This document shows, one piece after another, positions 50,743 to 59,673 of a stretch of 64,000 bases of DNA. The translations under genes and the position numbers were made by a program. The notes beneath the pieces are model-generated. The model was not told the DNA's origin and searched no databases. It worked only from the letters and a program-made list of their open reading frames with translations. Numbering within the stretch: the first letter of the stretch is position 1; every line of letters starts with the position of its first letter. This DNA comes from Castellaniella denitrificans (GTDB taxonomy: Bacteria > Pseudomonadota > Gammaproteobacteria > Burkholderiales > Burkholderiaceae_B). The stretch is from assembly GCF_042653765.1 (NCBI RefSeq), contig NZ_JBHSEZ010000001.1:434001-498000 (forward strand), written 5' to 3'.

Positions 50743-51240
50743 TCAGGCCGGCACCAGGGGGCGATGGGGCACCGCCTGCAGGATGAACCGCTCGTGCGCG
50801 CGGCGGGCGGAGGCCGCCGCGGCCAGGGCCGCCAGGCCGCCCACCCCCGCGACGACCAGGGCCGCCAGTTCCGGGGACAGCTCCGTGGAACCCGCCCAGC
50901 GCTGCCAGAAGACGCCCGCCGACACCAGGATGCACAGCGCCGTGAACGCATTGCGCCCGCCCAGCCGCAGCCCGGCGCGCAGCGCGGCGCCCGGCGTCGC
51001 CGCCGTCCAGCCCCGGTAGCGGCGGAAATGCGTCAGGAACCGCGACAGGCTCAGGAGCAAGGCGATCACCACGGCGGCCACCACCGCCAGCCCCATGGCC
51101 GACTCGACGGGCATCGAGATGCTATCGTGGGTCATCGGCATGGACTCCAGGTGCCGCCACTCCAGCCAGGCGGTCGTCGCCACGAAAGCCCCGGAGAACC
51201 CGGCCAGCTTCCAGTCAGATACAGAAATGTGTGCCGTCAT
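50743..51240 (-). CDS. Hypothetical inner-membrane protein
   Basis: The 165-residue protein has about four hydrophobic segments (LAGFSGAFVATTAWL, AMGLAVVAAVVIALLLSLS, AFTALCILVSAGVFW, LAALVVAGVGGLAALAAAA) separated by basic loops. No known family is recognised. Its ATG (51240) overlaps the start of the divergent regulator gene by two bases, suggesting that the regulator may control it. It converges with the trans-sulfuration gene, 7 bp apart. Confidence 0.6.
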   Translation of the reverse strand: MTAHISVSDWKLAGFSGAFVATTAWLEWRHLESMPMTHDSISMPVESAMGLAVVAAVVIALLLSLSRFLTHFRRYRGWTAATPGAALRAGLRLGGRNAFTALCILVSAGVFWQRWAGSTELSPELAALVVAGVGGLAALAAAASARRAHERFILQAVPHRPLVPA

Positions 51241-51997
51241 GACTTCCTCTCGTGAAAGACTCCCGCCCACCTTATCCGAAAGCCGCGCCGCCGTGACGCC
51301 GGAGGACGGCGATTCCGCCCAAAATGGGCGGACGGCGCGCGACCCCCGCTACGACAGGGCCTTCGCCGCCCTCAGCTTCGTCATGAACCGGCACTTCATC
51401 GACCACTTGCTGCGATCGATGCGCGAACTCGACATGGACGCCGAATCCCTGGTCCTCCTCGGGCTGGTGTCCCACCTGGGGCTGGCCCGGCTGATGACGC
51501 CGGGCGGAGCGGGCGGGGACGCCGTCCCTTCCCGCAAGGAACCCCAGCCCGTCCGCCTGCGGGACCTGACGGTGGTTTCCCGGCTGCCCCGGGAAACCAT
51601 CCGCCGCAAGCTCCTCGGACTGCGGGACGCCGGCTATATCGAACAGCGGGGGCGCGGGTGGATCCTGCTCCCCGGGCGCATCGACGAGCGGATACGCGCG
51701 TTCAACTACCAGACCCTGCGGCGCCTGCTGACGACGGCGCGCGAACTGGAAGCGATCCTGGTCCAGGCTGGGCGGCGGCCCGCCGCGTTCATGGATGGAC
51801 CGGCCGGAGGCGCGGCGAGCCCGGGGCAAGAGATCGGCCAGGAAGCGGCGATCGGCCCGGAAGGCAAGACCGGTCCGGCAGCCACGGCCGACCCCGGGCA
51901 AGCGCTCAGCTCAGGCCCGCCTTGTCCAGCCCGAACAGGGCGTCGGACGAGCCGGGCACCGCACGGAAAGCCACCCCCAGGCGGTTCCAGCCATTGA
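51239..51997 (+). CDS. Probable winged-helix transcriptional regulator
   Basis: Up to 252 residues. A helical part (FAALSFVMNRHFIDHLLRSMRELDMD) is followed by VRLRDLTVVSRLPRETIRRKLLGLRDAGYIEQRGRGWILLPGRID (about 100-145), a typical winged helix-turn-helix and wing. The C-terminal 90 residues are low-complexity Pro/Gly/Ala and overlap the ahpD-like gene by 92 bp. The start is uncertain: the ATG at 51239 overlaps the divergent membrane gene, while GTG 51293 or ATG 51384 would free a promoter region. Confidence 0.6.
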   Translation: MTSSRERLPPTLSESRAAVTPEDGDSAQNGRTARDPRYDRAFAALSFVMNRHFIDHLLRSMRELDMDAESLVLLGLVSHLGLARLMTPGGAGGDAVPSRKEPQPVRLRDLTVVSRLPRETIRRKLLGLRDAGYIEQRGRGWILLPGRIDERIRAFNYQTLRRLLTTARELEAILVQAGRRPAAFMDGPAGGAASPGQEIGQEAAIGPEGKTGPAATADPGQALSSGPPCPARTGRRTSRAPHGKPPPGGSSH

Positions 51998-52385
51998 TGC
52001 CCACGACCAGGAAGCTCAGGTCGGCCAGTTCCTTTTCCGACAGCTGTTCGCGCACCCGCTGGAACAGTTCGTCGGGCACGCCTTCGGGCGACAGCCGCGT
52101 CAGGGCCTCGGTCCATTCCAGGATGGCCTTTTCCTTGGCCGTGAACAGGGGCGATTCGCGCCACACGGCGACGTGGTGCAGGCGCAGTTCGCGCTCGCCG
52201 GCGATCTTGGCTTCCTTGACGTGCATGTCCACGCAGAAGGCGCAGCCGTTGATCTGCGAGGCCCGCAGAGTGACCAGGTGGCCGATTTCGGCCAGGAAGG
52301 GATTGGCGTGCAGCAGTTGGCTGAATTCGCCGTATTTGCGGGCGGCCTCGGGCGAGGCCTGGTAGTAGTTCAGGCGTTGTGTCAT
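51906..52385 (-). CDS. AhpD/carboxymuconolactone decarboxylase-family protein
   Basis: The 159-residue protein has the AhpD-type active-site motif GCAFCVDMHVKEA (about residues 45-57: Cys-x-x-Cys followed by His), the alkylhydroperoxidase core. Such proteins act as thiol peroxidase partners or decarboxylases. The ATG at 52385 (MTQRLNYYQASPEAARKYGE) was chosen; the frame is open to 52469. It is transcribed toward the regulator gene and overlaps its low-complexity tail. Confidence 0.9.
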   Translation of the reverse strand: MTQRLNYYQASPEAARKYGEFSQLLHANPFLAEIGHLVTLRASQINGCAFCVDMHVKEAKIAGERELRLHHVAVWRESPLFTAKEKAILEWTEALTRLSPEGVPDELFQRVREQLSEKELADLSFLVVGINGWNRLGVAFRAVPGSSDALFGLDKAGLS

Positions 52386-52575
52386 GGTGAGAGAGGTCCA
52401 GGAAAAACGTAATGAAGGGGCGCTTTTTTGCCGTGGGACAGTCCGGCGGCAAAAAGGGTCGCTTTCCATTGTGCACCGTTTTGGTACTGATTGTCAGGCG
52501 GTCCACGGCCCGGTCCACGGTCCGGTCCGCGCCCTGGCCTGCGGCCGGAGCCGCGCGCCCGGGAACCAAAAGAAA

Positions 52576-52608
52576 CACCCCGGCGGCCGGATCACGGCCA
52601 CCGGGGTG
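52576..52608 (-). terminator. Terminator after actP
   Basis: CACCCCGG (52576-52583) pairs with CCGGGGTG (52601-52608), with an inner GGCCG/CGGCC pairing. Read on the minus strand it is followed by TTTCTTTT. It lies about 90 bp after actP in the 314-bp gap 52386-52699, which holds no gene that I can see. Confidence 0.7.
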
Positions 52609-52699
52609 GAGAGCACCCGGAAATCGCCGCAGGCAGCGCCTGCCGGCCACGGGTCGGGTCGCATGGCGGCGGCCTGGCCGGCCGCCGTTCATCGCGGGA

Positions 52700-54421
52700 T
52701 CAATGCGCGCTGGCGGCGGATGCCCCGATCCCGGTTTCGCTGCGCACGGTCTGGGCCTCGAAGCCGGCCCGGTCGATACGGGCGCGTTCGCTGCGGTCCG
52801 TCACCGAGAACAGCCAGATCGACACGAAACCGATCGTCATGGAAAACAGCGCCGGGGACGCGTAGGGGAACCAGGCCGAGCCGGCCGGATTGCCCAGCGT
52901 GGCCTCCCAGACGGACGGCGACACCACCGTCAGGACCACGGCGCTGATCAGGCCGGCAAAGCCGCCGATCATGGCGCCGCGCGTGGTGCAGCCCTTCCAC
53001 AGCACCGACATGAACAGCACCGGGAAGTTCGCCGACGCCGCCACGGCGAAGGCCAGCGACACCATGAAGGCGATGTTCTGCTTCTCGAAGGCGATGCCCA
53101 GCACCACGGCGACGATCCCGAGGATGACCGTGGTGATCTTGGCGACCTTCATTTCCTGTTCGCGGGTGGCATTGCCGTCCTTGACCAGGGTCGCATAGAT
53201 GTCGTGCGACACCGCCGAAGTGCCCGACAGCGTCAGGCCGGCCACCACCGCCAGGATCGTGGCGAAGGCCACGGCCGACATGAAGCCCAGGAACACGTTG
53301 CCGCCCACGGCGTCGGCCAGGTGCACCGCCGCCATGTTGCCCCCGCCGATCAGGGCGCCGGCCGCGTCCAGGAACTGCGGATTGGTTGACACCAGCACGA
53401 TCGCGCCGAAGCCGATGATGAAGGTCAGGACGTAGAAGTAGCCGATCCAGGACGTGGCCCAGAACACGGACTTGCGGGCCTCGCGCGCATCGGGCACGGT
53501 GAAGAAGCGCATCAGGATGTGCGGCAGGCCGGCGGTGCCGAACATCAGCGCCATGCCGAAGGAGATCGCGCTGATCGGATCCTTGATGAAGTTGCCCGGC
53601 CCCATGATCGACTGTCCCAGCACGCCGGCCTGGGCGGCGTCCTTGCCGGCGTTCAGGGCGGCCAGCGTCTTGACCTCCACCGCGGCGGCGAACAGGCGCT
53701 CGGGCGAGAAGCCGTAGTGCGCCAGCACCATCAGGGCCATGAAGGTCGCGCCGCCCAGCAGCAGGGCCGCCTTGATGATCTGCACCCAGGTGGTGGCCGT
53801 CATGCCGCCGAACAGCACGTAGACCATCATCAGCACGCCGACCACGACCACGGCGATCCAGTACTCCAGGCCGAACAGCAGCTTGATGAGCTGGCCGGCG
53901 CCGACCATCTGGGCGATCAGGTAGAACGCCACCACCACCAGGGTGCCCGAGGCCGCGAAGGCGCGGATCGGTCCCTGCCTGAAGCGGTAGGCCGCCACGT
54001 CGGCGAAGGTGAACTTGCCCAGGTTGCGCAGGCGTTCGGCCATCAGGAAGGTCAGGATGGGCCAGCCCACCAGGAAGCCGATGGAATAGATCAGGCCATC
54101 GTAGCCGTTGATCATCACGGCGGCGGAAATCCCCAGGAACGAGGCGGCCGACATGTAGTCCCCGGCGATCGCCAGGCCGTTCTGGAAGCCGGTGATGCCC
54201 CCGCCGGCGGTGTAGAAGTCGGCGGCGGAACGGGTCCGGGCCGCGGCCCATTTCGTGATCCACAGGGTCAGGAGCACGAACAGGCCGAACATCGCGATGG
54301 CGGTCCAGTTGGTGGGCTGCCGCTGCAGCTCGCCCAGGTCGCCGCCCGCGGCCTGCGCGGTCGAGGCCAGGGCCGCCAGGGCCAGCGCGCCCAGCGCGCG
54401 TAAGGTCATGCGGTTCATCAT
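52700..54421 (-). CDS. actP: Cation/acetate symporter
   Basis: Sodium:solute symporter family permease for acetate and related short acids. The 573-residue protein has a signal-like first segment (cleavage near ALASTAQAAG), 13-14 transmembrane segments and the ActP pattern ADFYTAGGGITGFQNGLAIAGDYMSAASFLG (about 65-95), RFFTVPDAREARKSVFWAT and AGLTLSGTSAVSHDIYA. Its start overlaps the yjcH stop (ATGA), the normal partner in the yjcH-actP unit. A terminator follows. Confidence 0.95.
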   Translation of the reverse strand: MMNRMTLRALGALALAALASTAQAAGGDLGELQRQPTNWTAIAMFGLFVLLTLWITKWAAARTRSAADFYTAGGGITGFQNGLAIAGDYMSAASFLGISAAVMINGYDGLIYSIGFLVGWPILTFLMAERLRNLGKFTFADVAAYRFRQGPIRAFAASGTLVVVAFYLIAQMVGAGQLIKLLFGLEYWIAVVVVGVLMMVYVLFGGMTATTWVQIIKAALLLGGATFMALMVLAHYGFSPERLFAAAVEVKTLAALNAGKDAAQAGVLGQSIMGPGNFIKDPISAISFGMALMFGTAGLPHILMRFFTVPDAREARKSVFWATSWIGYFYVLTFIIGFGAIVLVSTNPQFLDAAGALIGGGNMAAVHLADAVGGNVFLGFMSAVAFATILAVVAGLTLSGTSAVSHDIYATLVKDGNATREQEMKVAKITTVILGIVAVVLGIAFEKQNIAFMVSLAFAVAASANFPVLFMSVLWKGCTTRGAMIGGFAGLISAVVLTVVSPSVWEATLGNPAGSAWFPYASPALFSMTIGFVSIWLFSVTDRSERARIDRAGFEAQTVRSETGIGASAASAH

Positions 54422-54726
54422 TGTCCGGCCTCCTGGACGATTTCGCGGGTTAGGCGGTCGAATTCGCTGTTGGCGCGGCGCACGTACAGCCCGGTGATCA
54501 GCACGCTGAACACGATGACGCCGAAGCCGACCGGGATCCCCCAGGTCATGACGCCTTCGCCCAGTTTCAGGGCGAACAGTTCCTTGTCGAACGCGATCAC
54601 GCCGATGAAGCTGTAATACACCAGCAGCATGATCACGGCCAGCGTCCAGCCGTAACGCAGTCGCGTACGCCGCAGATGCTGGTATTTCGGGTTCGACACG
54701 ATGGCTTGTGTCTGCTTGTCTCCCAT
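54418..54726 (-). CDS. yjcH: DUF485 family inner-membrane protein
   Basis: The 102-residue protein has two transmembrane helices (TLAVIMLLVYYSFIGVIAF and IPVGFGVIVFSVLITGLYVR). It carries the DUF485 pattern NPKYQHLRRTRLRYGWTL and ends YVRRANSEFDRLTREIVQEA. It is always found next to ActP; its function is not established. It starts the yjcH-actP operon. The 200-bp gap to tRNA-Arg shows nothing further that I can support. Confidence 0.93.
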   Translation of the reverse strand: MGDKQTQAIVSNPKYQHLRRTRLRYGWTLAVIMLLVYYSFIGVIAFDKELFALKLGEGVMTWGIPVGFGVIVFSVLITGLYVRRANSEFDRLTREIVQEAGQ

Positions 54727-54924
54727 GTCTGTCTCCTGATGGGTCGTATGATGCAGTGCAAGATAGAAACCCGACCTTACGAGGGCCTTACAGGCGCCCC
54801 GATCCCTCGATCCCTCAGGGAAAACACCGACGCCTGGAATGCACGTTAGAATCCAGGATTCGCGGACGTCCGACGCCGCCGCGCCGCCCGCGATCGTGCC
54901 CGGACCCGCCGGCGCGACACCCGA

Positions 54925-55001
54925 CCGCCCTTAGCTCAGCCGGATAGAGCAACGGCCTTCTAAGCCGTAGGTCACTGGTTCGAATCCAGTAGGGCGGGCC
55001 A
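54925..55001 (+). tRNA. tRNA-Arg(TCT)
   Basis: The acceptor CCGCCCT pairs with AGGGCGG, the anticodon stem ACGGC/GCCGT closes a CTTCTAA loop with TCT, the T loop is TTCGAAT, the discriminator is G and CCA is encoded (54999-55001). Confidence 0.96.
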
Positions 55002-55056
55002 CCGCCGGTCGCACGGCGCGAGGCGGCGGACTTCGGATCCCACGGGAGGACAGCGC

Positions 55057-55827
55057 ATGGCCTGGTCGGCAACCCAATACACGATGTTCGAGGCCGAACG
55101 CACCCGGCCGGTCAGGGACCTGCTGGCGGCGGTCCCGACGCGCGACCCCGCCCGGCTGGCCGACCTGGGCTGCGGCCCGGGCAATTCGACCGAAGTCCTG
55201 CGGGCGCGCCATCCGGACGCCCGCGTCGTCGCCCTGGACAGTTCCGCCGAAATGTTGGAAGCCGCCCGGAAACGCTTGCCGGACATCGATTTCCTGCAGG
55301 CCGACATCGCCGCCTGGACGCCCGACGCCCCCTTCGATCTCATCCTGGCCAACGCCTCGCTGCAATGGATCCCGGATCATGCCGCCCTGTTTCCGAGACT
55401 GGCCGGCTTCCTCGCGCCCGGCGGCAGCCTGGCCATCCAGATGCCCGACAACCAGGACGATCCCGTCAAGACCCTGATGCGCAAGACGGCCGCCGATCCC
55501 CGCTGGTCGGACCGCATCGGCGACGAGCGCAGCACCCGCTTCCCCAGCCACCCCGTCCCCTGGTACTACGACCTGCTCAAGCCGCGGTGCGCGCGCGTGG
55601 ACATCTGGCGCACCCGGTACTGGCACGTGCTGCCCGACGGCGTGGACGGCATCGTGGCCTGGTTCAAGGGCAGCGCCCTGCGCCCCTTCCTGGCGCGGCT
55701 GGACGCCGCCGAACAGGCGCGCTTCCTGGCGCAGTACCGCGACGAACTGGCCCGGGCCTACCCGGCCCAGGCGGACGGCTCGGTGCTGCTGCCCGTGCCC
55801 AGGCTGTTCATCGTCGCCACCCGCTAG
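55057..55827 (+). CDS. tam: Trans-aconitate 2-methyltransferase
   Basis: SAM-dependent enzyme that methylates trans-aconitate, detoxifying this aconitase inhibitor. The 256-residue class I fold has LADLGCGPGNSTEVL (SAM motif I, about 34-48), VVALDSSAEMLEAAR (motif II), FDLILANASLQWIPDH, and the Tam-like tail YWHVLPDGVDGIVAWFKGSALRPFL. GGGAGGA precedes the ATG. It stands between tRNA-Arg and pldA. Confidence 0.9.
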   Translation: MAWSATQYTMFEAERTRPVRDLLAAVPTRDPARLADLGCGPGNSTEVLRARHPDARVVALDSSAEMLEAARKRLPDIDFLQADIAAWTPDAPFDLILANASLQWIPDHAALFPRLAGFLAPGGSLAIQMPDNQDDPVKTLMRKTAADPRWSDRIGDERSTRFPSHPVPWYYDLLKPRCARVDIWRTRYWHVLPDGVDGIVAWFKGSALRPFLARLDAAEQARFLAQYRDELARAYPAQADGSVLLPVPRLFIVATR

Positions 55828-55961
55828 GGCGGCCTTTTCCAGGCCGAAGGCCGCCCGCAGGCCGTGCAGTCCCGGGGAACCGCACGGACACACCAGGAAA
55901 CGTGCGCCCCGGCCGCAAATGCTAAAGTTCCGGGCACGACCTTGCCTTTGGTTTCAACATC

Positions 55962-57200
55962 ATGCCTTGTTTCCACTACACAGGCTTGCGCCACGCCTTT
56001 TTCCTCGCCATCGGCTGCCTCTGCCTGGCGGCCGGCACCGCCCACGCGGGCCTGACCTACCGCCTGACCAGCCCGCAGGCCAGTCCGGGCGGCCCGATCG
56101 AACTGGAAGGCCTGCTGACGAACGACACCGGCACGGCGCTCTCCAGCCCGGTCGCCCGCGAACTGAGCGGACAGTGGGTGGACGCCCAGGGGCACGCCAC
56201 GCCCGCGCATTTCCAGCTGCGGACCTCGCCCGACGCCATCGACCTGCCCGCCAACACCTTCACCCGCATGGCCTGGAGCGGCCGGGTGCCGGAGGGCGCG
56301 CGCGGCCTGCTGACCCTGCGCCTGGACGGCGCGGCCGACACCCTGCTGGCGCTGCAAGTGGATGCGGGCAGCCTGCACGGCACGCGGGTCGCGGCGAGCG
56401 CCGAGACGGGCGCGGCCTTCGTCCCGCCGGCCGACACGGCCTCCGCGGCCGCCCCGGCGCCCGCCAGCGGCCTGTCCCCCTTCGACACGTTCCGCAACGC
56501 GATTTCCTCCTACGAGCCGATCTACTTCGCGGTGGGCAACCGCGACGGCGCCGACGCCCGCTTCCAGGTCAGCTTCAAATATCGCCTGTTCAGCCCGAAG
56601 GATCCCGCCCGGCCGGACTTCATGGACAACTGGTATTTCGGCTACACCCAGACCGCCCTGTGGGACCTGCACTCGGACTCCATCCCCTTTGTAGACACCA
56701 CCTACAACCCCAGCCTGTTCTGGGCGCGCGACTCGATCTGGTCCACCGGCGACAAGCGCTGGTCCCTGGGGTTGAACACGGGCTTCGAGCACAAGTCCAA
56801 CGGCAAGGAGGACGAGGATTCCCGGTCGCTGAACGACCTCTACGTCCAGCCGGAAGTCAACTACCGCTTCGACGGCGGCAGCACGCTCAGCTTCCAGCCG
56901 CGCTTCAAGTACTACGTCTGGACCGACTACGACATGGGCTACCGGGACTACATGGGCTACGTGGACTGGAAACTGCGCTGGGCGCAGGACGACGGCCTGA
57001 TCCTGTCGGGCCTGTACCGCCAGGGCGCGAGCGGGCGCAACGCCACCCAGCTCGAAGCCGCCTGGCCCCTGAAGCGGACCTTCCTGCACATGAACGGCCA
57101 CCTGTACGTGCAGTATTTCCGGGGCTACGGCGAGACGCTGCTGGGCTACGACCAGAAATCCGGTCCGCAAGTGCGCATCGGCATCGCGCTGGTGCCCTGA
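55962..57200 (+). CDS. pldA: Outer membrane phospholipase A1
   Basis: OMPLA hydrolyses phospholipids that reach the outer leaflet of the outer membrane. The 412-residue protein has a signal peptide (cleavage near GTAHA-G, about residue 27), an N-terminal extension of about 140 residues, and the 12-strand barrel. The catalytic His and Ser lie in TGFEHKSNGKEDEDSRSLND (about 275-295), equivalent to the HxSNG signature, with the catalytic Asn at SLND. The N-terminal extension is longer than in E. coli PldA but known in other beta- and gammaproteobacteria. The sulfatase gene follows after 12 bp. Confidence 0.92.
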   Translation: MPCFHYTGLRHAFFLAIGCLCLAAGTAHAGLTYRLTSPQASPGGPIELEGLLTNDTGTALSSPVARELSGQWVDAQGHATPAHFQLRTSPDAIDLPANTFTRMAWSGRVPEGARGLLTLRLDGAADTLLALQVDAGSLHGTRVAASAETGAAFVPPADTASAAAPAPASGLSPFDTFRNAISSYEPIYFAVGNRDGADARFQVSFKYRLFSPKDPARPDFMDNWYFGYTQTALWDLHSDSIPFVDTTYNPSLFWARDSIWSTGDKRWSLGLNTGFEHKSNGKEDEDSRSLNDLYVQPEVNYRFDGGSTLSFQPRFKYYVWTDYDMGYRDYMGYVDWKLRWAQDDGLILSGLYRQGASGRNATQLEAAWPLKRTFLHMNGHLYVQYFRGYGETLLGYDQKSGPQVRIGIALVP

Positions 57201-57212
57201 GGAACCCATCCC

Positions 57213-59105
57213 ATGCTCACCCAGATCGGGGTTTTCGTCCTCGCGTCCCTGGCGCTGCTGACCCTCAGCCGCGCTCTGCTGACCGCCTGGCTGTGGCCCC
57301 GGGTCCGGGCGGCCGGCGGCCCCTGGCCGATCTTCCGCTGGGGACTGCGCATCGACCTGAACCAGATCGCCATGTGGGCCGGGATCCCGCTGCTGCTGGC
57401 GCCCTGGCTGGGCGACCGCCCCGCCGCCATCTTCCTGACCGGGCTGTGGCTGCAGGCCGCCTGGCTGCTGTTCGTGCTGCTGGAGGTATCCACGCCCCAG
57501 TTCATCCAGGAATACGACAGCCGCCCCAACCGCCTGTACATCGAATACCTGAAATACCCCAAGGAAGTCTTCGGCATGCTGTGGAAGGGCTACAAGCCCG
57601 TCCTGCTGGCCGCCGCGCTGAGCCTGGGCCTGGCCGCCTGGCTGGGCCATGCGCTGTTCGCCGGGGCCCGGCCCGATGCCCTGCCCGCCTGGCCCTGGCG
57701 CGTGCTGGTCACGCTGATCTTCGCCGCCGCCATCGCGCTGGCCATCCGGGGCACGCTGGGCCACCGCCCGATCAATCCGGCCTCGGCGGCCTGGTGCGGC
57801 GACAGCCTGCTCAACACCCTGCCCCTGACGTCCCTGTACAACGTGCTGTTCGCCCTGTACGCCATCAAGAACGAACGCTCGGCGGCCGACGTCTACGGCG
57901 ACCTGCCCGATCCCGAACTGCACGCGATCATCCAGGAGCAGGCCGGCATCCCGCCCGGCCCGGCCGAGATCCCCACCCTGCACCGCCAGCCCGCCAGCCA
58001 GCGGCCCGCGCGGCCCCGCAACCTGGTGCTGATCGTCGAGGAAAGCCTGGGCGCCCAGTACGTGGGCAACCTGGACGGCGCGGGACTGACGCCCCGCCTG
58101 GACGCCCTGGCGGCCGAGGGCTGGAACTTCACCCGCGCCTACGCCACCGGCACCCGCTCGGTGCGCGGCCTGGAGGCCGTCACGGCGGGCTTCCCCCCCA
58201 CCCTGTCGGACGCCGCCCTGCGCCTGGGCGACGCCCAGAGCCGGTTCTTCACCCTGGCCCAGCTGCTGAAGCGGCACGGCTACCGCTCGCGCTTCATCTA
58301 CGGCGGCGAAGCCCACTTCGACAACATGAAGAGCTTCTTTCTGGGCAACGGCTTCGACGAGCTGCACGACCTGCCAACCTTCGAATCGCCGGCCTTCGTC
58401 GGCACCTGGGGCGCCAGCGACGAGGACATGTTCGACAAGCTGCACGCGCTGCTGTCGCAGGGCGGCGATCAGCCCACCCTGCACCTGGCCTTCTCCGTCA
58501 GCAACCACACGCCCTGGGAATACCCGTCCGGCCGCATCCCGGTCGAGGGCGACCCCGCCACGGTCGAGAACACCGTGCGCTACGCGGACTGGGCCATCGG
58601 CCGCTTCTTCGAGCAGGCGCGCGCCAGCGCCTACTGGAACGACACGGTCTTCCTGATCGTGGCCGACCACGACGCGCGCGTCGGCGGCGCCCAGCGCATT
58701 CCGCTGCGCCACTTCCACATCCCCGCTCTGATCCTGGGCGCGGGCGTCGAGGCGCGCCGCGACGAACGCATCGTCAGCCAGATCGACCTGCCGCCGACCC
58801 TGCTGTCGCTGATCGGCGTCGACGACGCCCACCCCATGATCGGCCACGACCTGACGCGCGCGGACGCGGGCGGCCGCGCCATGATGCAGTACGAGGAGCA
58901 CTACGGCTACCTGCGGGGCGACACCCTGGCGGTGCTGGAGCCCCACCAGCCCGCGCATTTCTACCGCTACGCCGCGCCGGACGGCTACGCGCCGCTGGAG
59001 CCGGACCCGGAACTCGGCCGCATCGCCCTGGCCCACGCCCTGTGGCCCACCTGGGCCTACCGCCATCGCGCCCACACGCTGCCGGAGCTGCGCCTGCCCG
59101 GCTAG
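57213..59105 (+). CDS. LTA-synthase-family membrane sulfatase
   Basis: The 630-residue protein has five N-terminal transmembrane helices (to about residue 200) and a periplasmic alkaline-phosphatase-superfamily domain. Visible metal and nucleophile regions are LVLIVEESLGAQYVGNL (Glu), TGTRSVRGLEAVTAGFPP (the likely Thr nucleophile), HFDNMKSFFLGNGFDEL, SNHTPWEYP and VADHDARVGGAQ. Family members transfer glycerol- or ethanolamine-phosphate to lipids or glycans. In Gram-negative bacteria the substrate is often osmoregulated glucan or lipid A; none can be assigned here. It is coupled to pldA. Confidence 0.88.
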   Translation: MLTQIGVFVLASLALLTLSRALLTAWLWPRVRAAGGPWPIFRWGLRIDLNQIAMWAGIPLLLAPWLGDRPAAIFLTGLWLQAAWLLFVLLEVSTPQFIQEYDSRPNRLYIEYLKYPKEVFGMLWKGYKPVLLAAALSLGLAAWLGHALFAGARPDALPAWPWRVLVTLIFAAAIALAIRGTLGHRPINPASAAWCGDSLLNTLPLTSLYNVLFALYAIKNERSAADVYGDLPDPELHAIIQEQAGIPPGPAEIPTLHRQPASQRPARPRNLVLIVEESLGAQYVGNLDGAGLTPRLDALAAEGWNFTRAYATGTRSVRGLEAVTAGFPPTLSDAALRLGDAQSRFFTLAQLLKRHGYRSRFIYGGEAHFDNMKSFFLGNGFDELHDLPTFESPAFVGTWGASDEDMFDKLHALLSQGGDQPTLHLAFSVSNHTPWEYPSGRIPVEGDPATVENTVRYADWAIGRFFEQARASAYWNDTVFLIVADHDARVGGAQRIPLRHFHIPALILGAGVEARRDERIVSQIDLPPTLLSLIGVDDAHPMIGHDLTRADAGGRAMMQYEEHYGYLRGDTLAVLEPHQPAHFYRYAAPDGYAPLEPDPELGRIALAHALWPTWAYRHRAHTLPELRLPG

Positions 59106-59148
59106 GCGATTTTGCCCCTACACCCCATGGTAGAATCTGCGGTCCAGT

Positions 59149-59225
59149 CGGGGCGTAGCGCAGCCTGGTAGCGCATCTGCTTTGGGAGCAGAGGGTCGCA
59201 TGTTCGAATCATGTCGCCCCGACCA
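59149..59225 (+). tRNA. tRNA-Pro(TGG)
   Basis: The acceptor CGGGGCG pairs with CGCCCCG, the anticodon stem TCTGC/GCAGA closes a TTTGGGA loop with TGG, the T loop is TTCGAAT, the discriminator is A and CCA is encoded (59223-59225). Confidence 0.96.
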
Positions 59226-59245
59226 ACTACGAACGAGGAAATCCC

Positions 59246-59656
59246 ATGTCTTCTTCCACGTACGACGATCTGGGCAAGCTGATCCTGCGCCTGGGCCTGG
59301 GCATCCTGCTGCTGCTGCACGGCCTGTCCAAGCTGGACGGCGGCGTGGGCTGGCTCGTGGACATGCTGGGCCAGCGCGGCCTGCCCGGCTTCGTGGCCTA
59401 CGGCGTCTACATCGGCGAAGTCCTGGCCCCGATCCTGATCATCCTGGGCGTGTTCTCCCGCCTCGGCGGCCTGATCGTCGTGGTCAACATGCTGTTCGTC
59501 TTCGGCCTGGTCCACATGCACCAGCTGTTCGAACTGGGCAAGAGCGGCGGCTGGGCGCTGGAACTGCAGGGCCTGTTCCTGGTCGGCGGCATCGCCATCA
59601 CCCTGTTCGGCGCGGGCGCCTACAGCCTGGGCGGCCGCAACGGCCGCTGGAACTGA
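59246..59656 (+). CDS. DoxX-family membrane protein
   Basis: The 136-residue protein has four transmembrane helices and the DoxX pattern LGKLILRLGLGILLLLHGLSKL at the start, YGVYIGEVLAPILIILGVFSR in the middle, and ELQGLFLVGGIAITLFGAG near the end. Function in this group is uncertain; some members are tied to redox or oxidative-stress complexes. It begins 20 bp after tRNA-Pro, with a GAGGAA site before the ATG. Confidence 0.88.
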   Translation: MSSSTYDDLGKLILRLGLGILLLLHGLSKLDGGVGWLVDMLGQRGLPGFVAYGVYIGEVLAPILIILGVFSRLGGLIVVVNMLFVFGLVHMHQLFELGKSGGWALELQGLFLVGGIAITLFGAGAYSLGGRNGRWN

Positions 59657-59673
59657 CCCCCGCCTGAAAAGAC

